A DNA stretch of 41,280 nucleotides from Chloroflexota bacterium. Lineage in GTDB: Bacteria; Chloroflexota; Chloroflexia; Chloroheliales; Chloroheliaceae. The DNA is taken from the NCBI GenBank assembly GCA_028287745.1, contig JAQBPB010000117.1, positions 1-41,280 of the forward strand, in the 5' to 3' direction. Below are positions 24,080 through 31,610 of the stretch, piece by piece. Each line of letters opens with the position of its first letter. The stretch's first letter is position 1. Made by a program: the position numbers and the translations under genes. The notes under the pieces were generated by a model that did not search any database, was not told the DNA's origin, and saw nothing but the letters and a program-made list of their open reading frames with translations.

Positions 24080-25960
24080 ATGGAAGTCAAGAAAAGGGGT
24101 AAGCGCCTTACAGGCCCCTTATCACCGCAAGCTGCGCCAGCCAAAGGCCGGGTCAGCCGGTTATTTACCGCCTCGCGCCAGTTGCCTGTTTTAATGTGCC
24201 TGGTTCTTATGACCGGGCTGGTGCTGACCGCCTGCGGTGACAACACGCCAACCACCGCCTCTGCGCCCAGCACTACCCAGGCCGTTAATACTCCGATTCA
24301 GGTCGGGAACGTTTCTTCCTTCTCGACAGCTAGCGCGACTACGGCCGCTGCCACAACTGCCGCTGCCGGGGCCGCTACTACCGCCGCCGCCGGGGCCGCT
24401 ACTACTGCCGCCGCCGGAGCCGCTACTACTGCCGCCGCCGGGGCCGCCACTACCGCTGCCGCTACCGGTGCTGCGCCTAAAAAAGGCGGCGTGCTGCACC
24501 TGGTTATCGGTGAAGACCCGGACGCCCTTGACCCGGCGAAAACTATCCTGTTAACCTCCGATATGATTAACGATTTAATCTTCGACCGGTTGGTTTACAT
24601 CGGCTCGGACGGCTTGCCGCATCCCTGGGTGGCCGAATCGTGGCAAATCGGTGATGGTGGCAAAACCTTAACCTTCAAGATTCGCTCCGGTCTGAAATTC
24701 ACCGACGGCACTGTGCTGGATGCAAACGCGGTTAAGTTCACCTTCGACCGCATCCTGGACCCGAAAACCGCTTCCCCGGCCCTGGCCCAGATGGGCACGT
24801 TGACCTCGGTTGACGCCCCGGATGCTTCTACCGCAGTCTTCAAGTTCAAAGAAGCTTTCGCGCCTTTCTTCACCAACATCAGCCTCGGCTACGGCGGTAT
24901 TGTATCGCCTACCGCTATCGGCAAATCTGGCGACCAGTTCTCCCGCAACCCGGTTGGTTCCGGCGCCTTCATCTTCAAGAGCTGGACTACCGGCTCCCAG
25001 ATCGTGCTGGTCAAGAACCCCGACTACAAGAACTTGCGCCAGGATGACACCAACAAAGGCGGCCCTGCTTACCTGGACCAGATTGACTTTGCCATTGTCA
25101 CCGAACCGGGCACCCGCCTGGCCGCCCTGCAGCAGGGCTCAATTGACCTCTACAGTCTTGACCCGGAAAGCGCCAGCCTGATCGTCAAGGACAGCAACTT
25201 CAACGTATTTCAGTGGAAGTCCGCTACCAACATGAACTTCCTGGAATTCCCCAACAAAGCGCCCTGGACCGATGCTAAAATGCGCCAGGTTATCGCCCAC
25301 GCTATTGATAAAAAGGCTCTGATTGAAAGCGCCTGGGGTGGTTTCGCGACTGCAAACGCGAACCCGATGCCGGTTGGTGTTGCCGGTTGGGACGCTAACA
25401 ACCCCGGCTACAGCTACGACCCGGCCAAAGCCAAAAGCCTCTTGACCGAACTGGGTTACAAACCTAACGCCAGCGGCATGATGGAAAAGGACGGCAAACC
25501 GGTTACCTTCAGCCTGATCACCTACAGCGGTTACGCCCAGCAGAAACGGGCCGTGGAATTGATCCAGGCGAACCTGAAGAGTATTGGGTTAGATGTAAAG
25601 GTGCAGATTATCGAGTTTAGCTCTCTCCAGACTATGCTGAAAAAAGGCGACTTCGACCTGGACCTGATGCGCTGGACCTGGCCCGACCCGACGATCCTTT
25701 CGCTGCTGTTCAAGACCCCCGGTTGGACCGGCCAGAGCAGTGACCCGGCCCTGGACGCGATGCTGACCAAAGCGGATGGCACCCTTGACCCGGCGGCGCG
25801 CCTGGAAGCGGTTAAAGCAGTCCAAAAACGCGTTTACGAGCAGGCCCTGATTGTGCCAATCGCTACCGACTGGATTATTGTTGGCGCGGCCAAGAAAGTC
25901 CAGGGCTTCAAATGGGATGCCACCGGTTATTCACGCTACATTGACGTCTGGTTCTCTTAA
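24080..25960 (+). CDS. ABC transporter solute-binding protein, family 5 (peptide/nickel/oligosaccharide type)
   Basis: 626 aa lipoprotein. Signal peptide with lipobox LTACG (Cys near 52), a low-complexity linker of 8-residue repeats (about 92-132), then a family-5 solute-binding fold: KGGVLHLVIGEDPDALDPAKTI, LIFDRLVYIGSDGLPHPWVAESWQI, GKTLTFKIRSGLKFTDGTVLDANAVKFTFDRILDP, NPVGSGAFIFKSW and DFDLDLMRWTWPDPTILSLLF. Family-5 proteins deliver peptides, nickel, glutathione or oligosaccharides to DppBC-type permeases, which are encoded next. AGGAGG precedes the ATG by 9 bases. The solute is not identifiable. Confidence 0.93.
   Translation: MEVKKRGKRLTGPLSPQAAPAKGRVSRLFTASRQLPVLMCLVLMTGLVLTACGDNTPTTASAPSTTQAVNTPIQVGNVSSFSTASATTAAATTAAAGAATTAAAGAATTAAAGAATTAAAGAATTAAATGAAPKKGGVLHLVIGEDPDALDPAKTILLTSDMINDLIFDRLVYIGSDGLPHPWVAESWQIGDGGKTLTFKIRSGLKFTDGTVLDANAVKFTFDRILDPKTASPALAQMGTLTSVDAPDASTAVFKFKEAFAPFFTNISLGYGGIVSPTAIGKSGDQFSRNPVGSGAFIFKSWTTGSQIVLVKNPDYKNLRQDDTNKGGPAYLDQIDFAIVTEPGTRLAALQQGSIDLYSLDPESASLIVKDSNFNVFQWKSATNMNFLEFPNKAPWTDAKMRQVIAHAIDKKALIESAWGGFATANANPMPVGVAGWDANNPGYSYDPAKAKSLLTELGYKPNASGMMEKDGKPVTFSLITYSGYAQQKRAVELIQANLKSIGLDVKVQIIEFSSLQTMLKKGDFDLDLMRWTWPDPTILSLLFKTPGWTGQSSDPALDAMLTKADGTLDPAARLEAVKAVQKRVYEQALIVPIATDWIIVGAAKKVQGFKWDATGYSRYIDVWFS
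24353..24475 (+). repeat. 24-bp in-frame tandem repeat encoding TTAAAGAA units
   Basis: Four units of 24 bases (24353-24448) plus a degenerate fifth encode an Ala/Thr/Gly linker in the binding protein. Units differ mainly at third positions. The number of units is likely to vary among strains. It separates the lipid anchor from the binding domain. Confidence 0.9.
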
Positions 25961-26021
25961 ACTGTTGAAGGTTACTTCCTGGTTTACAACCTTTATATGG
26001 TAGTTTAAGACACAATAAGTT

Positions 26022-26052
26022 TTGCGTCCTGGTCCTTGTGACCAGGGCGCAA
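26022..26052 (+). other. Strong stem-loop between binding-protein and permease genes
   Basis: TTGCGTCCTGGTC (26022-26034) pairs with GACCAGGGCGCAA (26040-26052) with one T-G pair and the loop CTTGT. No T-run follows. Such hairpins after binding-protein genes usually protect the upstream mRNA 3' end and reduce read-through. It also argues against the upstream GTG (26038) as the permease start. Confidence 0.7.
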
Positions 26053-26079
26053 TACTCATTCTACGATAGGACTAATCAG

Positions 26080-27015
26080 ATGTTAGCTTACCTTATCCGC
26101 CGGTTATTGGTTTTAGTTCCGGTGTGGCTGGGAATTATTACCCTGACCTTTTTGATGCGCGCGCTTGTACCGGGCGACCCGGTGGAAAGCATGTTCTTCG
26201 GTAAAGGCGGCGACCCTAAAGTAATCCAGAGTATCCGGGTCGAAATGGGCCTGGACCGCCCTCTTCACGAACAATACTTCAAATATATTGTCGATGTTTC
26301 GCGGGGTGACCTCGGCAAATCGATCAGCACCCGGCGCCCGGTTATTGATGAAATTGGCGACCGCTACCTGAAAACAATTATCCTGGCCTTTAGCAGCCTG
26401 GCTGTAGCCGTTGTTGTAGGTATATTTTTGGGGGTCATAGCCGCTATCTTTAAGGATACGGTGATAGACACGGCTATGACTGTGCTTGCCCTTATAGGGC
26501 TATCCATGCCAGCCTTCTGGCTGGGGTTACTATTTATAAACCTTTTCGCGGTCCAATTACGCTGGATATCCATAGTTGGCCCACCCGATTTCCCTCACCT
26601 GATTCTGCCTTCTTTAACCCTGGGCTTTATTTACGCGGCCGTCTTAATGCGGTTGGTCCGGTCCAGTTTATTGGAAGTGCTGAGCCAGGACTATATCCGT
26701 ACCGCTAAATCCAAGGGGCTGGCAATCCGCCAGGTCTTAACCCGCCACGCCCTGAAAAACGCTTTGATTCCGGTGGTGACAATTCTGGGCTTGCAGTTTG
26801 GTGCTTTGCTGGGCGGCGCGTTTGTAGTCGAAAACGTCTTTGTCTGGCCGGGTGTGGGCCAATTGATCGTTAAAGCCATCAGCCAGCGGGATTTCCCGGT
26901 TATCCAGGGTATTGTGCTGCTGGTATCCACGACCTACGTATTGGTGAACCTGCTAGTCGATGTACTCTATCACCAGCTTGACCCACGTATTACTGCGCGT
27001 AAGGGGGCGAGTTAA
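26080..27015 (+). CDS. ABC transporter permease, DppB/OppB family
   Basis: 311 aa. Hallmark N-terminus YLIRRLLVLVPVWLGIITLTFLMRALVPGDPV, six membrane helices, and the cytoplasmic EAA-type loop LLEVLSQDYIRTAKSKGLAIRQVLTRHALKNALIPVVTILG that docks to the ATPase. The C-terminal LVNLLVDVLYHQLDPRI is typical. Start placed at ATG 26080 (AGGA 8 bases upstream) rather than a GTG at 26038 inside the hairpin. The next permease gene follows after 7 bases. No ATPase gene follows this pair. Confidence 0.95.
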   Translation: MLAYLIRRLLVLVPVWLGIITLTFLMRALVPGDPVESMFFGKGGDPKVIQSIRVEMGLDRPLHEQYFKYIVDVSRGDLGKSISTRRPVIDEIGDRYLKTIILAFSSLAVAVVVGIFLGVIAAIFKDTVIDTAMTVLALIGLSMPAFWLGLLFINLFAVQLRWISIVGPPDFPHLILPSLTLGFIYAAVLMRLVRSSLLEVLSQDYIRTAKSKGLAIRQVLTRHALKNALIPVVTILGLQFGALLGGAFVVENVFVWPGVGQLIVKAISQRDFPVIQGIVLLVSTTYVLVNLLVDVLYHQLDPRITARKGAS

Positions 27016-27022
27016 TTAAGCT

Positions 27023-27976
27023 ATGCCAGAAAATACTAAAGAAACTACGACTCCTGTAGCCGCGGGCTCACTGGAGCCGGTAACATTAGAGGTCGGGGCC
27101 CAGAATACCGCCCTGGAGCAAAAGACCAGGCCGTTTCACGGCTTACGAGACTTTACCAGGCGCATGTACCGTAACGGCTCGGCCCGGGTTGGGTTTGTGC
27201 TACTGATCGTGGTAGTCGGGGCGGCAATCCTGGCCCCGGTCATCGCGCCTTACGACCCGGACCTGACCAACTCACCGGAACGGCTTCAGCCGCCTTCAAT
27301 GCAGCATTTCTTCGGGACGGATGCGCTGGGACGGGATATGTTCAGCCGGGTGCTTTTTGGGGCCCAGTTAACGCTCCAGATCGGTGTAATCGCGCTCAGT
27401 ATTGCGGCCTTCTTCGGGATTGCCATCGGGCTCGTTACGGGCTATTACGGCGGCTTTATTGATGGGTTGTTTATGCGGCTGATAGATTTGCTGCTGGCTT
27501 TCCCGGGCATCCTGCTGGCCCTGATGATCGTCAGCACGCTCGGCCCCAACCTGACAAATGCCATGATCGCGGTAGGTATCAGCTCGATACCGGGGTTCGC
27601 CCGGTTGGTGCGCGGTTCGGTCCTGACTATCCGGGAACTCGAATACGTGACGGCAGCGCGGGCTATCGGGGTGAGCGCACCCCGGATTCTGTGGAAAACA
27701 GTATTACCTAACGCCATGGCCCCGATTATCGTGCTGGCAACCTTACTGTTCCCGGACGCGGTGCTGGTAGCCGCCTCGCTCTCGTTCATCGGGTTAGGGG
27801 CGCAACCTCCTTCGCCGGAATGGGGCGCGCTGCTGGTGGACGGCCGCCTGTACATCCAGAGCGCCTCCTGGTTAATTACCTTCCCGGGCCTGGCAATCTT
27901 TATTACCATTATGGGTAGTAACCTGGTGGGTAACGCCCTCCGGGATGTGCTGGACCCTCACCTGCGCGGCCGCTAA
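27023..27976 (+). CDS. ABC transporter permease, DppC/OppC family
   Basis: 317 aa. An N-terminal cytoplasmic stretch of about 50 residues is followed by the OppC_N helix (ARVGFVLLIVVVGAAILAPVIAPYDPDL) and HFFGTDALGRDMFSRVLFGAQLTLQIG. The EAA loop is LTIRELEYVTAARAIGVSAPRILWKTVLPNAMAPIIV. It ends with GLAIFITIMGSNLVGNALRDVLDPHLRGR. It pairs with the preceding DppB-type protein. A strong terminator follows 75 bases later, so the transport operon ends here without ATP-binding subunits. These must come from elsewhere, possibly the OppD/OppF-type pair at 37752-39566. Confidence 0.95.
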   Translation: MPENTKETTTPVAAGSLEPVTLEVGAQNTALEQKTRPFHGLRDFTRRMYRNGSARVGFVLLIVVVGAAILAPVIAPYDPDLTNSPERLQPPSMQHFFGTDALGRDMFSRVLFGAQLTLQIGVIALSIAAFFGIAIGLVTGYYGGFIDGLFMRLIDLLLAFPGILLALMIVSTLGPNLTNAMIAVGISSIPGFARLVRGSVLTIRELEYVTAARAIGVSAPRILWKTVLPNAMAPIIVLATLLFPDAVLVAASLSFIGLGAQPPSPEWGALLVDGRLYIQSASWLITFPGLAIFITIMGSNLVGNALRDVLDPHLRGR

Positions 27977-28051
27977 CCGGGCCGGGCCGGTTAAACCGGA
28001 CGTTATAACCTGAGAAGAAACTTTTAGCCCTGGTTTAACCAGTCTTTCAAC

Positions 28052-28103
28052 AAAAAGCCGGGAGGGCTCCCTATTTTGCGATAGGGAGCCCTCCCGGCTT
28101 TTT
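28052..28103. terminator. Bidirectional terminator with a perfect 23-bp stem
   Basis: The arm at 28052-28074 (AAAAAGCCGGGAGGG then CTCCCTAT) is the exact complement of 28081-28103, with a 6-base loop TTTGCG. It separates the plus-strand permease operon from the convergent minus-strand sulfur operon. The A-rich and T-rich ends fit use from both sides. Confidence 0.93.
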
Positions 28104-28136
28104 ATATGACAAAAACTTTAAGTCCCGGCGGCCAGA

Positions 28137-29507
28137 CTAGGCCACCAGAACCTTGCTTTCTTGATAGGCGTTGTAACCGCCTACCAGGTTGCGGCTTGTT
28201 ATACCAAAACCGCGCAGGTAGGAAGCCGCCACACTCGAACGGTTGCCGTTGCCGCACATTACGACCAGTTCCCGACCGGAGGACCGGGCCTGGTCGTAAA
28301 ACTGCCGGACAACTTCCAGGATTTCAGGCTGGTTGAGCCTTTGCAAAGGAACGTTGAGGGAGTGCGGAACGCTGCCGCCCGCGTACTCCCCGGGCTGCCG
28401 GACATCCAGCACCGCCAGGGTACCCGACTCCACCACCGCATTAAATTCGGGCGTGGTAAGTTCAGCTTCCCGGGCGAGCTGAAGTTCGCCGGAAAGCACC
28501 GGATTGATAAAGCCCCGTACCTGGCTGCGGCCGACATTCGCCATCAACTCCACGGCTTCTTGCGCGTCCGTTTGGTCCTCGGCTACCAGCACAACCTTTG
28601 TTTCGCGGTTGATGAAGTTAGCCATGTTCGGGCCAAAGTGGTTGCTGTAGACCGGCACATTTAACGCTCCGGCCGGGTGGCCCTGCCAGAATTCAGCCGG
28701 GTCGCGCACGTCCAGCAGTTGTGCGCGGTCATCAAGTAGCGCTTTTACCGCCTCCAGGGAAAGCTCGCGGGGGGCGGCGATTTCAACCGGTGGACCGTTC
28801 CGGTTAAGCTTGATAATCCGTTCAAAATCGGCCGGGTGAGGCGGAACGTCGTCCATCAGGTAATGAATAAAGGCTTCCCGGTCATCCATTTTGAGGGCTT
28901 CGTTAAACTGGCGCTGGCGGCCCAGGGTGCATGAGTGAGCCTTGCTCAGGCTGCGCCCGCAAAGCGAGCCGGACAGGTGAGCCGGGTAGATAACGGTTTC
29001 ATCCGGAAAAGCAGCCAGGGTTTTCAGGCTCTCAAAAAGTTGAGCGGCCCCTTCCGCGCCTGCCAGGTCTGGCCGCCCGACATCCCCTATAAAGAGGGTA
29101 TCGCCGGTCAACAGGATAGGGTGGTTTTCCGGCGCGGTGCGGTCGGTCACTTTAAGGACAATGGACTCCCCGGTATGGCCGGGAGTATGCAACACTTCCA
29201 GCTCCACATCCCCAACCCTCAAGACTTGCCCGGCTTTCAGGGCAATATGTTCAAAACTTGCCCGGGCGTCTTCGTGGAGATAGACAGTCGCACCTGCTTC
29301 GGCGGCCAGGCGGCGGTTGCCGCTTACGTGGTCAGCGTGAAGGTGCGTATCTACCGCGCCGACAATTTCCAACCCTTCTTTACGGGCTACTTTAAGATAG
29401 GGTTCGATACGCCACTGGGGATCAATAACCAGGGCCTGGCCCTGCGAACCCACCAGGTAAGAGGCGCAACCCATATCAGGGATTCTAAATTGCCTTAAAT
29501 ACAGCAT
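28137..29507 (-). CDS. Persulfide dioxygenase-like metallo-beta-lactamase fused to two rhodanese domains
   Basis: 456 aa. Residues 1-235 form an ETHE1-type hydrolase fold with metal ligands in THLHADH (54-60), HTPGH (107-111), LLTGDTLFIGDVGRPDL (132-148) and YPAH (174-177). The GDVGRPDL segment is characteristic of persulfide dioxygenases. Rhodanese domain 1 (about 250-340, LLDVRDPAEFWQGHPAGALNVP) has no catalytic Cys: the loop reads VVLVAEDQTDA. Rhodanese domain 2 (about 355-456, LDVRQPGEY) has VVMCGNGNRSS with Cys418. The expected role is oxidation of persulfide or glutathione persulfide to sulfite, plus sulfur transfer. It is the last gene of the minus sulfur operon, 3 bases after tusA. 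Confidence 0.9.
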   Translation of the reverse strand: MLYLRQFRIPDMGCASYLVGSQGQALVIDPQWRIEPYLKVARKEGLEIVGAVDTHLHADHVSGNRRLAAEAGATVYLHEDARASFEHIALKAGQVLRVGDVELEVLHTPGHTGESIVLKVTDRTAPENHPILLTGDTLFIGDVGRPDLAGAEGAAQLFESLKTLAAFPDETVIYPAHLSGSLCGRSLSKAHSCTLGRQRQFNEALKMDDREAFIHYLMDDVPPHPADFERIIKLNRNGPPVEIAAPRELSLEAVKALLDDRAQLLDVRDPAEFWQGHPAGALNVPVYSNHFGPNMANFINRETKVVLVAEDQTDAQEAVELMANVGRSQVRGFINPVLSGELQLAREAELTTPEFNAVVESGTLAVLDVRQPGEYAGGSVPHSLNVPLQRLNQPEILEVVRQFYDQARSSGRELVVMCGNGNRSSVAASYLRGFGITSRNLVGGYNAYQESKVLVA

Positions 29508-29510
29508 GAT

Positions 29511-29756
29511 TTAATCCTCAGATTTTTGGATGTAGTAAGTATAGACTCCACCGCTGCTCCGGCTGTCAAGCAAGAGGTTGCCGGTTTCCTCGGTCCATGC
29601 CTTGAAATCTTCCACCGAACCGGGGTCGGTGGCCTGCACTTCCAGCACTTCGCCCGCTTCAATGTTCTTGAAAGCTTTCTTCAGAGCGATAATCGGGCCG
29701 GGGCAGCTTTTACCCCTGGCGTCCAAAACCTGGGCTACTTTAAATTCCTGGGACAT
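29511..29756 (-). CDS. tusA: TusA family sulfurtransferase
   Basis: 81 aa. VAQVLDARGKSCPGPIIALKKAFKNIEAGEVLEVQATDPG is the complete TusA fold signature, with the persulfide-carrying Cys in SCPGP. The C-terminus GGVYTYYIQKSED ends the fold. The open frame continues 35 codons upstream into the gap, but ATG 29754-29756 has AAGGAG upstream and matches the family start. TusA passes sulfane sulfur between DsrE-type proteins, rhodaneses and oxidising enzymes. Its partners are directly adjacent here. The gene symbol follows the family only. Confidence 0.92.
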   Translation of the reverse strand: MSQEFKVAQVLDARGKSCPGPIIALKKAFKNIEAGEVLEVQATDPGSVEDFKAWTEETGNLLLDSRSSGGVYTYYIQKSED

Positions 29757-29832
29757 TTGAATCTTCTCCTTATTAATAATAGGTCTCTTATAAATAAATT
29801 CAGGTCTTATCAATATTGACCACCGGCACGTT

Positions 29833-30432
29833 TTAGATAAACAGGCTGACATCCGCATCAAAGGCGAACTTTAAGAAAGTCGCCGCGCCGCCAATTTCAA
29901 CCCCGTCCACGAACAACTCTTTCTTGATGTTCATAACGTCCATGGTCATCTGGCAGCCAATCAGCTTGACGTCCAGTTCAACCGCGTCCTGCAAAAGCTG
30001 GGGTATGGTTTGAACGTTGTGCTTGCTGAACATTCCCTGCATCATTTTGGTAGCGGCGGGGGTCATACCGGGCAGCATGCCAATAATATTGGGTATTGGG
30101 ACGGGCATCGCCGGGTTACCAATCGGAGCCACCTGTAAGCTGGCATTCTTATCTTTGCGCAGGATATTCAGGCCATAGAAAGTGAAGAATATCTGGACTT
30201 CCGCGCCCATTGCGGCGGCGGCGGTTGCCAGTATCAGGGGTGGGTAGGCCATATCCAGGGTTCCTTTGGAAGCGATAATCGCTACCTTACGGGCCTGTTT
30301 CTTTTTCTGGGGAGCTTGCAATTGTTTTTTCAGCTCGATAATCTGGCTATCCAGGGCCTTCGCGACCTGCTGGTTAACTATGCGTTCGATTTGTTGCTCT
30401 AATGTTTCTTCCTGGTTCAGGGTATCGCTCAC
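29833..30432 (-). CDS. dsrE2: DsrE2-like sulfur carrier (DsrE/DsrF/DrsH family)
   Basis: 199 aa. An N-terminal predicted coiled coil (QEETLEQQIERIVNQQVAKALDSQIIELKKQL) precedes the DsrE2 core: KVAIIASKGTLDMAYPPLILATAAAAMGAEVQIFFTFYGLNIL, GNPAMPVPIPNIIGMLPGM and LIGCQMTMDVMNIKKELFVDGVEIGGAATFL. The Cys in LIGCQM is the conserved sulfur-carrying residue. rhd-tusA-dsrE2 sets are known from sulfur-oxidising bacteria and archaea, where they traffic sulfane sulfur. The start is GTG 30430-30432 with AAGGAG 11 bases upstream. It is the first gene of the minus sulfur operon. Confidence 0.92.
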   Translation of the reverse strand: MSDTLNQEETLEQQIERIVNQQVAKALDSQIIELKKQLQAPQKKKQARKVAIIASKGTLDMAYPPLILATAAAAMGAEVQIFFTFYGLNILRKDKNASLQVAPIGNPAMPVPIPNIIGMLPGMTPAATKMMQGMFSKHNVQTIPQLLQDAVELDVKLIGCQMTMDVMNIKKELFVDGVEIGGAATFLKFAFDADVSLFI

Positions 30433-30541
30433 TTCTTTATTAACTCCTTAGCAATTTAAATCAAGTTGCCGGTAGTGACTTTGATGGGATGGGGCAGAAC
30501 TACAAACTATGATGTATTATTACTTTACTTATAATCTTATG

Positions 30542-30571
30542 TTGTTATATTCGCAATAACGAATATAACAA
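30542..30571. promoter_or_regulatory. Perfect 12-6-12 inverted repeat: putative ArsR operator of the dsrE2-tusA operon
   Basis: TTGTTATATTCG (30542-30553), spacer CAATAA, CGAATATAACAA (30560-30571) are exact complements. It lies immediately downstream of the minus-strand -10 box, covering the expected transcription start. A 20-plus-of-30 match occurs at 31484-31513. Confidence 0.75.
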
Positions 30572-30576
30572 TGGCA

Positions 30577-30605
30577 ATATTAACAGTCCATCCGGGGTTT
30601 GTCAA
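30577..30605 (-). promoter_or_regulatory. Sigma-70 promoter of the dsrE2-tusA-persulfide dioxygenase operon
   Basis: On the minus strand TTGACA (30600-30605) and TAATAT (30577-30582) are separated by exactly 17 bases. The -35 is consensus and the -10 matches 4 of 6 positions. The operator at 30542-30571 starts a few bases downstream. The transcription start would fall near 30570. Confidence 0.7.
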
Positions 30606-30830
30606 GCTATTTTAAAAATTGATATTTAAGATTAGTGGCGGAAACATTAAATATTGAGTTGTTCGCGGCAATTAGCGCGCTTGCAACCCCGCTTTTTAAT
30701 TTCAGGCAGGTAAGTTTTTTGGTAATTAAGCGAATACAGGCGGGAATTTGTTGTGAGAGCCGGTCCCTGGGAAAGGTCTGCTAATCCGTCCGGCTATAAG
30801 ACAAGCTGTGTAACCATAAACCCGGTTCTT

Positions 30831-30860
30831 AAAAAAAAGACTGAGCGGTAAGGCTCAGTC
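30831..30860 (-). terminator. Intrinsic terminator overlapping the arsR stop codon
   Basis: Read on the minus strand, GACTGAG, an 8-base loop and CTCAGTC are followed by eight T residues (plus-strand A-run 30831-30838). The stem includes the TGA stop codon of the ArsR gene. It separates that gene from the downstream sulfur operon, which has its own promoter. Confidence 0.88.
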
Positions 30861-31241
30861 ATTGCTAACAGCTACCAGGCGGCTTCCCTGGGAGAGTTGT
30901 TCCATAAGTATCTGGCGGGTAATGCGGCAAGCTTCCGTAATTTCCGGGTAGGAAAGCCGGTAGTAGACCGTTGTCGCCTGTCGGCGGGTTAGAACCAGTC
31001 CGGCCTGGCGTAACACGGCCAGGTGCTGCGAAACATTGGCCTGGCGCAAGCCCATCGCCGCTACCAGCTCGGATACGGTGCGTTCTCCATTTTTTAAATT
31101 TTCTATAATTTCCAGCCGGATAGGGTCGGCCAGGGTCCGGCAGATTTCGGCCTGCAACCGGTAGATTTCACTCGCTATTGCTTTATTAGATAAATCCGGT
31201 TGTTTTTCAGCCGGGGCAACCGCCTCATTTATTTTTTCCAT
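30855..31241 (-). CDS. ArsR family transcriptional regulator of the sulfur module
   Basis: 128 aa. Winged helix with TLADPIRLEIIENLKNGERTVSELVAAMGLRQANVSQHLAVLRQAGLVLTRRQATTVYYRLSYPEI, the full ArsR/SmtB pattern. Two Cys residues only: C34 (AEICRTLAD) and C105 (TEACRITRQ), in the first and last helices, which pack together in ArsR dimers. They are candidate sulfide or persulfide sensing thiols but do not align with the BigR/SqrR pair. The start is ATG 31239-31241 with AGGAG 7 bases upstream; a longer open frame upstream crosses the promoter and is not used. It lies between two sulfur operons whose promoters share an inverted repeat. Confidence 0.9.
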   Translation of the reverse strand: MEKINEAVAPAEKQPDLSNKAIASEIYRLQAEICRTLADPIRLEIIENLKNGERTVSELVAAMGLRQANVSQHLAVLRQAGLVLTRRQATTVYYRLSYPEITEACRITRQILMEQLSQGSRLVAVSND

Positions 31242-31265
31242 ATAATTTCTCCTGAGTATTGTATT

Positions 31266-31292
31266 CTTATATATGATTACTAGAATATTATA
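31266..31292 (-). promoter_or_regulatory. arsR promoter with a degenerate copy of the operator
   Basis: TATAAT on the minus strand (31287-31292) is a perfect -10; the -35 is weak. The interval 31266-31291, read on the minus strand, aligns with the operator at 30542-30571 at about 16 of 26 positions, including ATATTC and CNNATATAA. This would allow weak autoregulation. Confidence 0.4.
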
Positions 31293-31464
31293 CCACAAAC
31301 TAAATAATTGAATAAATACTCCATAGATAGGGCTGGCCGGTCCGGCACTTTAAGGGACTCTGCCCTCCTGTTCCCTGCTCCCGGTAACTTCTCTAGCTAC
31401 TCTCTTATTTAATATACCGCTCCTTACTCTCCCTTTACTCGAAAAACATTGCTCTTTTATGGCC

Positions 31465-31493
31465 TTGACAAAGAAACTTGTTTCATATATATT
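31465..31493 (+). promoter_or_regulatory. Sigma-70 promoter of the DUF302-rhodanese-TauE operon
   Basis: TTGACA (31465-31470) and TATATT (31488-31493) with a 17-base spacer. The -10 lies inside the inverted repeat at 31484-31513. The leader to the first start codon would be about 110 bases. Confidence 0.7.
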
Positions 31494-31513
31494 CGTATAT
31501 ATGAATATAACAT
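31484..31513. promoter_or_regulatory. Second putative ArsR operator, overlapping the -10 box
   Basis: Aligned with 30542-30571, the central part matches nearly base for base: TATATTCG, six-base spacer, then GAATATAACA. The overlap with the -10 of the plus operon fits repression by blocking RNA polymerase. Confidence 0.65.
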
Positions 31514-31610
31514 AAAGAGATTTCGCCCTCAAGGGGCTTTTGCTTATAGAAGAGAGAATAAATAGTAGTACCGGGAAAACCGGTGAGTATAGATTTGAAA
31601 GGAACAAGCT

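Noticed and set aside
24191..24499. Gly/Ser-rich minus-strand frame
   Set aside because: It is only the reverse reading of the 24-bp Ala/Thr linker repeats.
30855..31241. Assignment of the ArsR protein as BigR or SqrR
   Set aside because: By alignment to the conserved RL and YRL anchors its two Cys do not fall at the known persulfide-sensing positions.
31350..31607. 85-aa minus-strand frame in the DUF302 promoter region
   Set aside because: It covers the promoter and operator and has no ribosome binding site or family resemblance.
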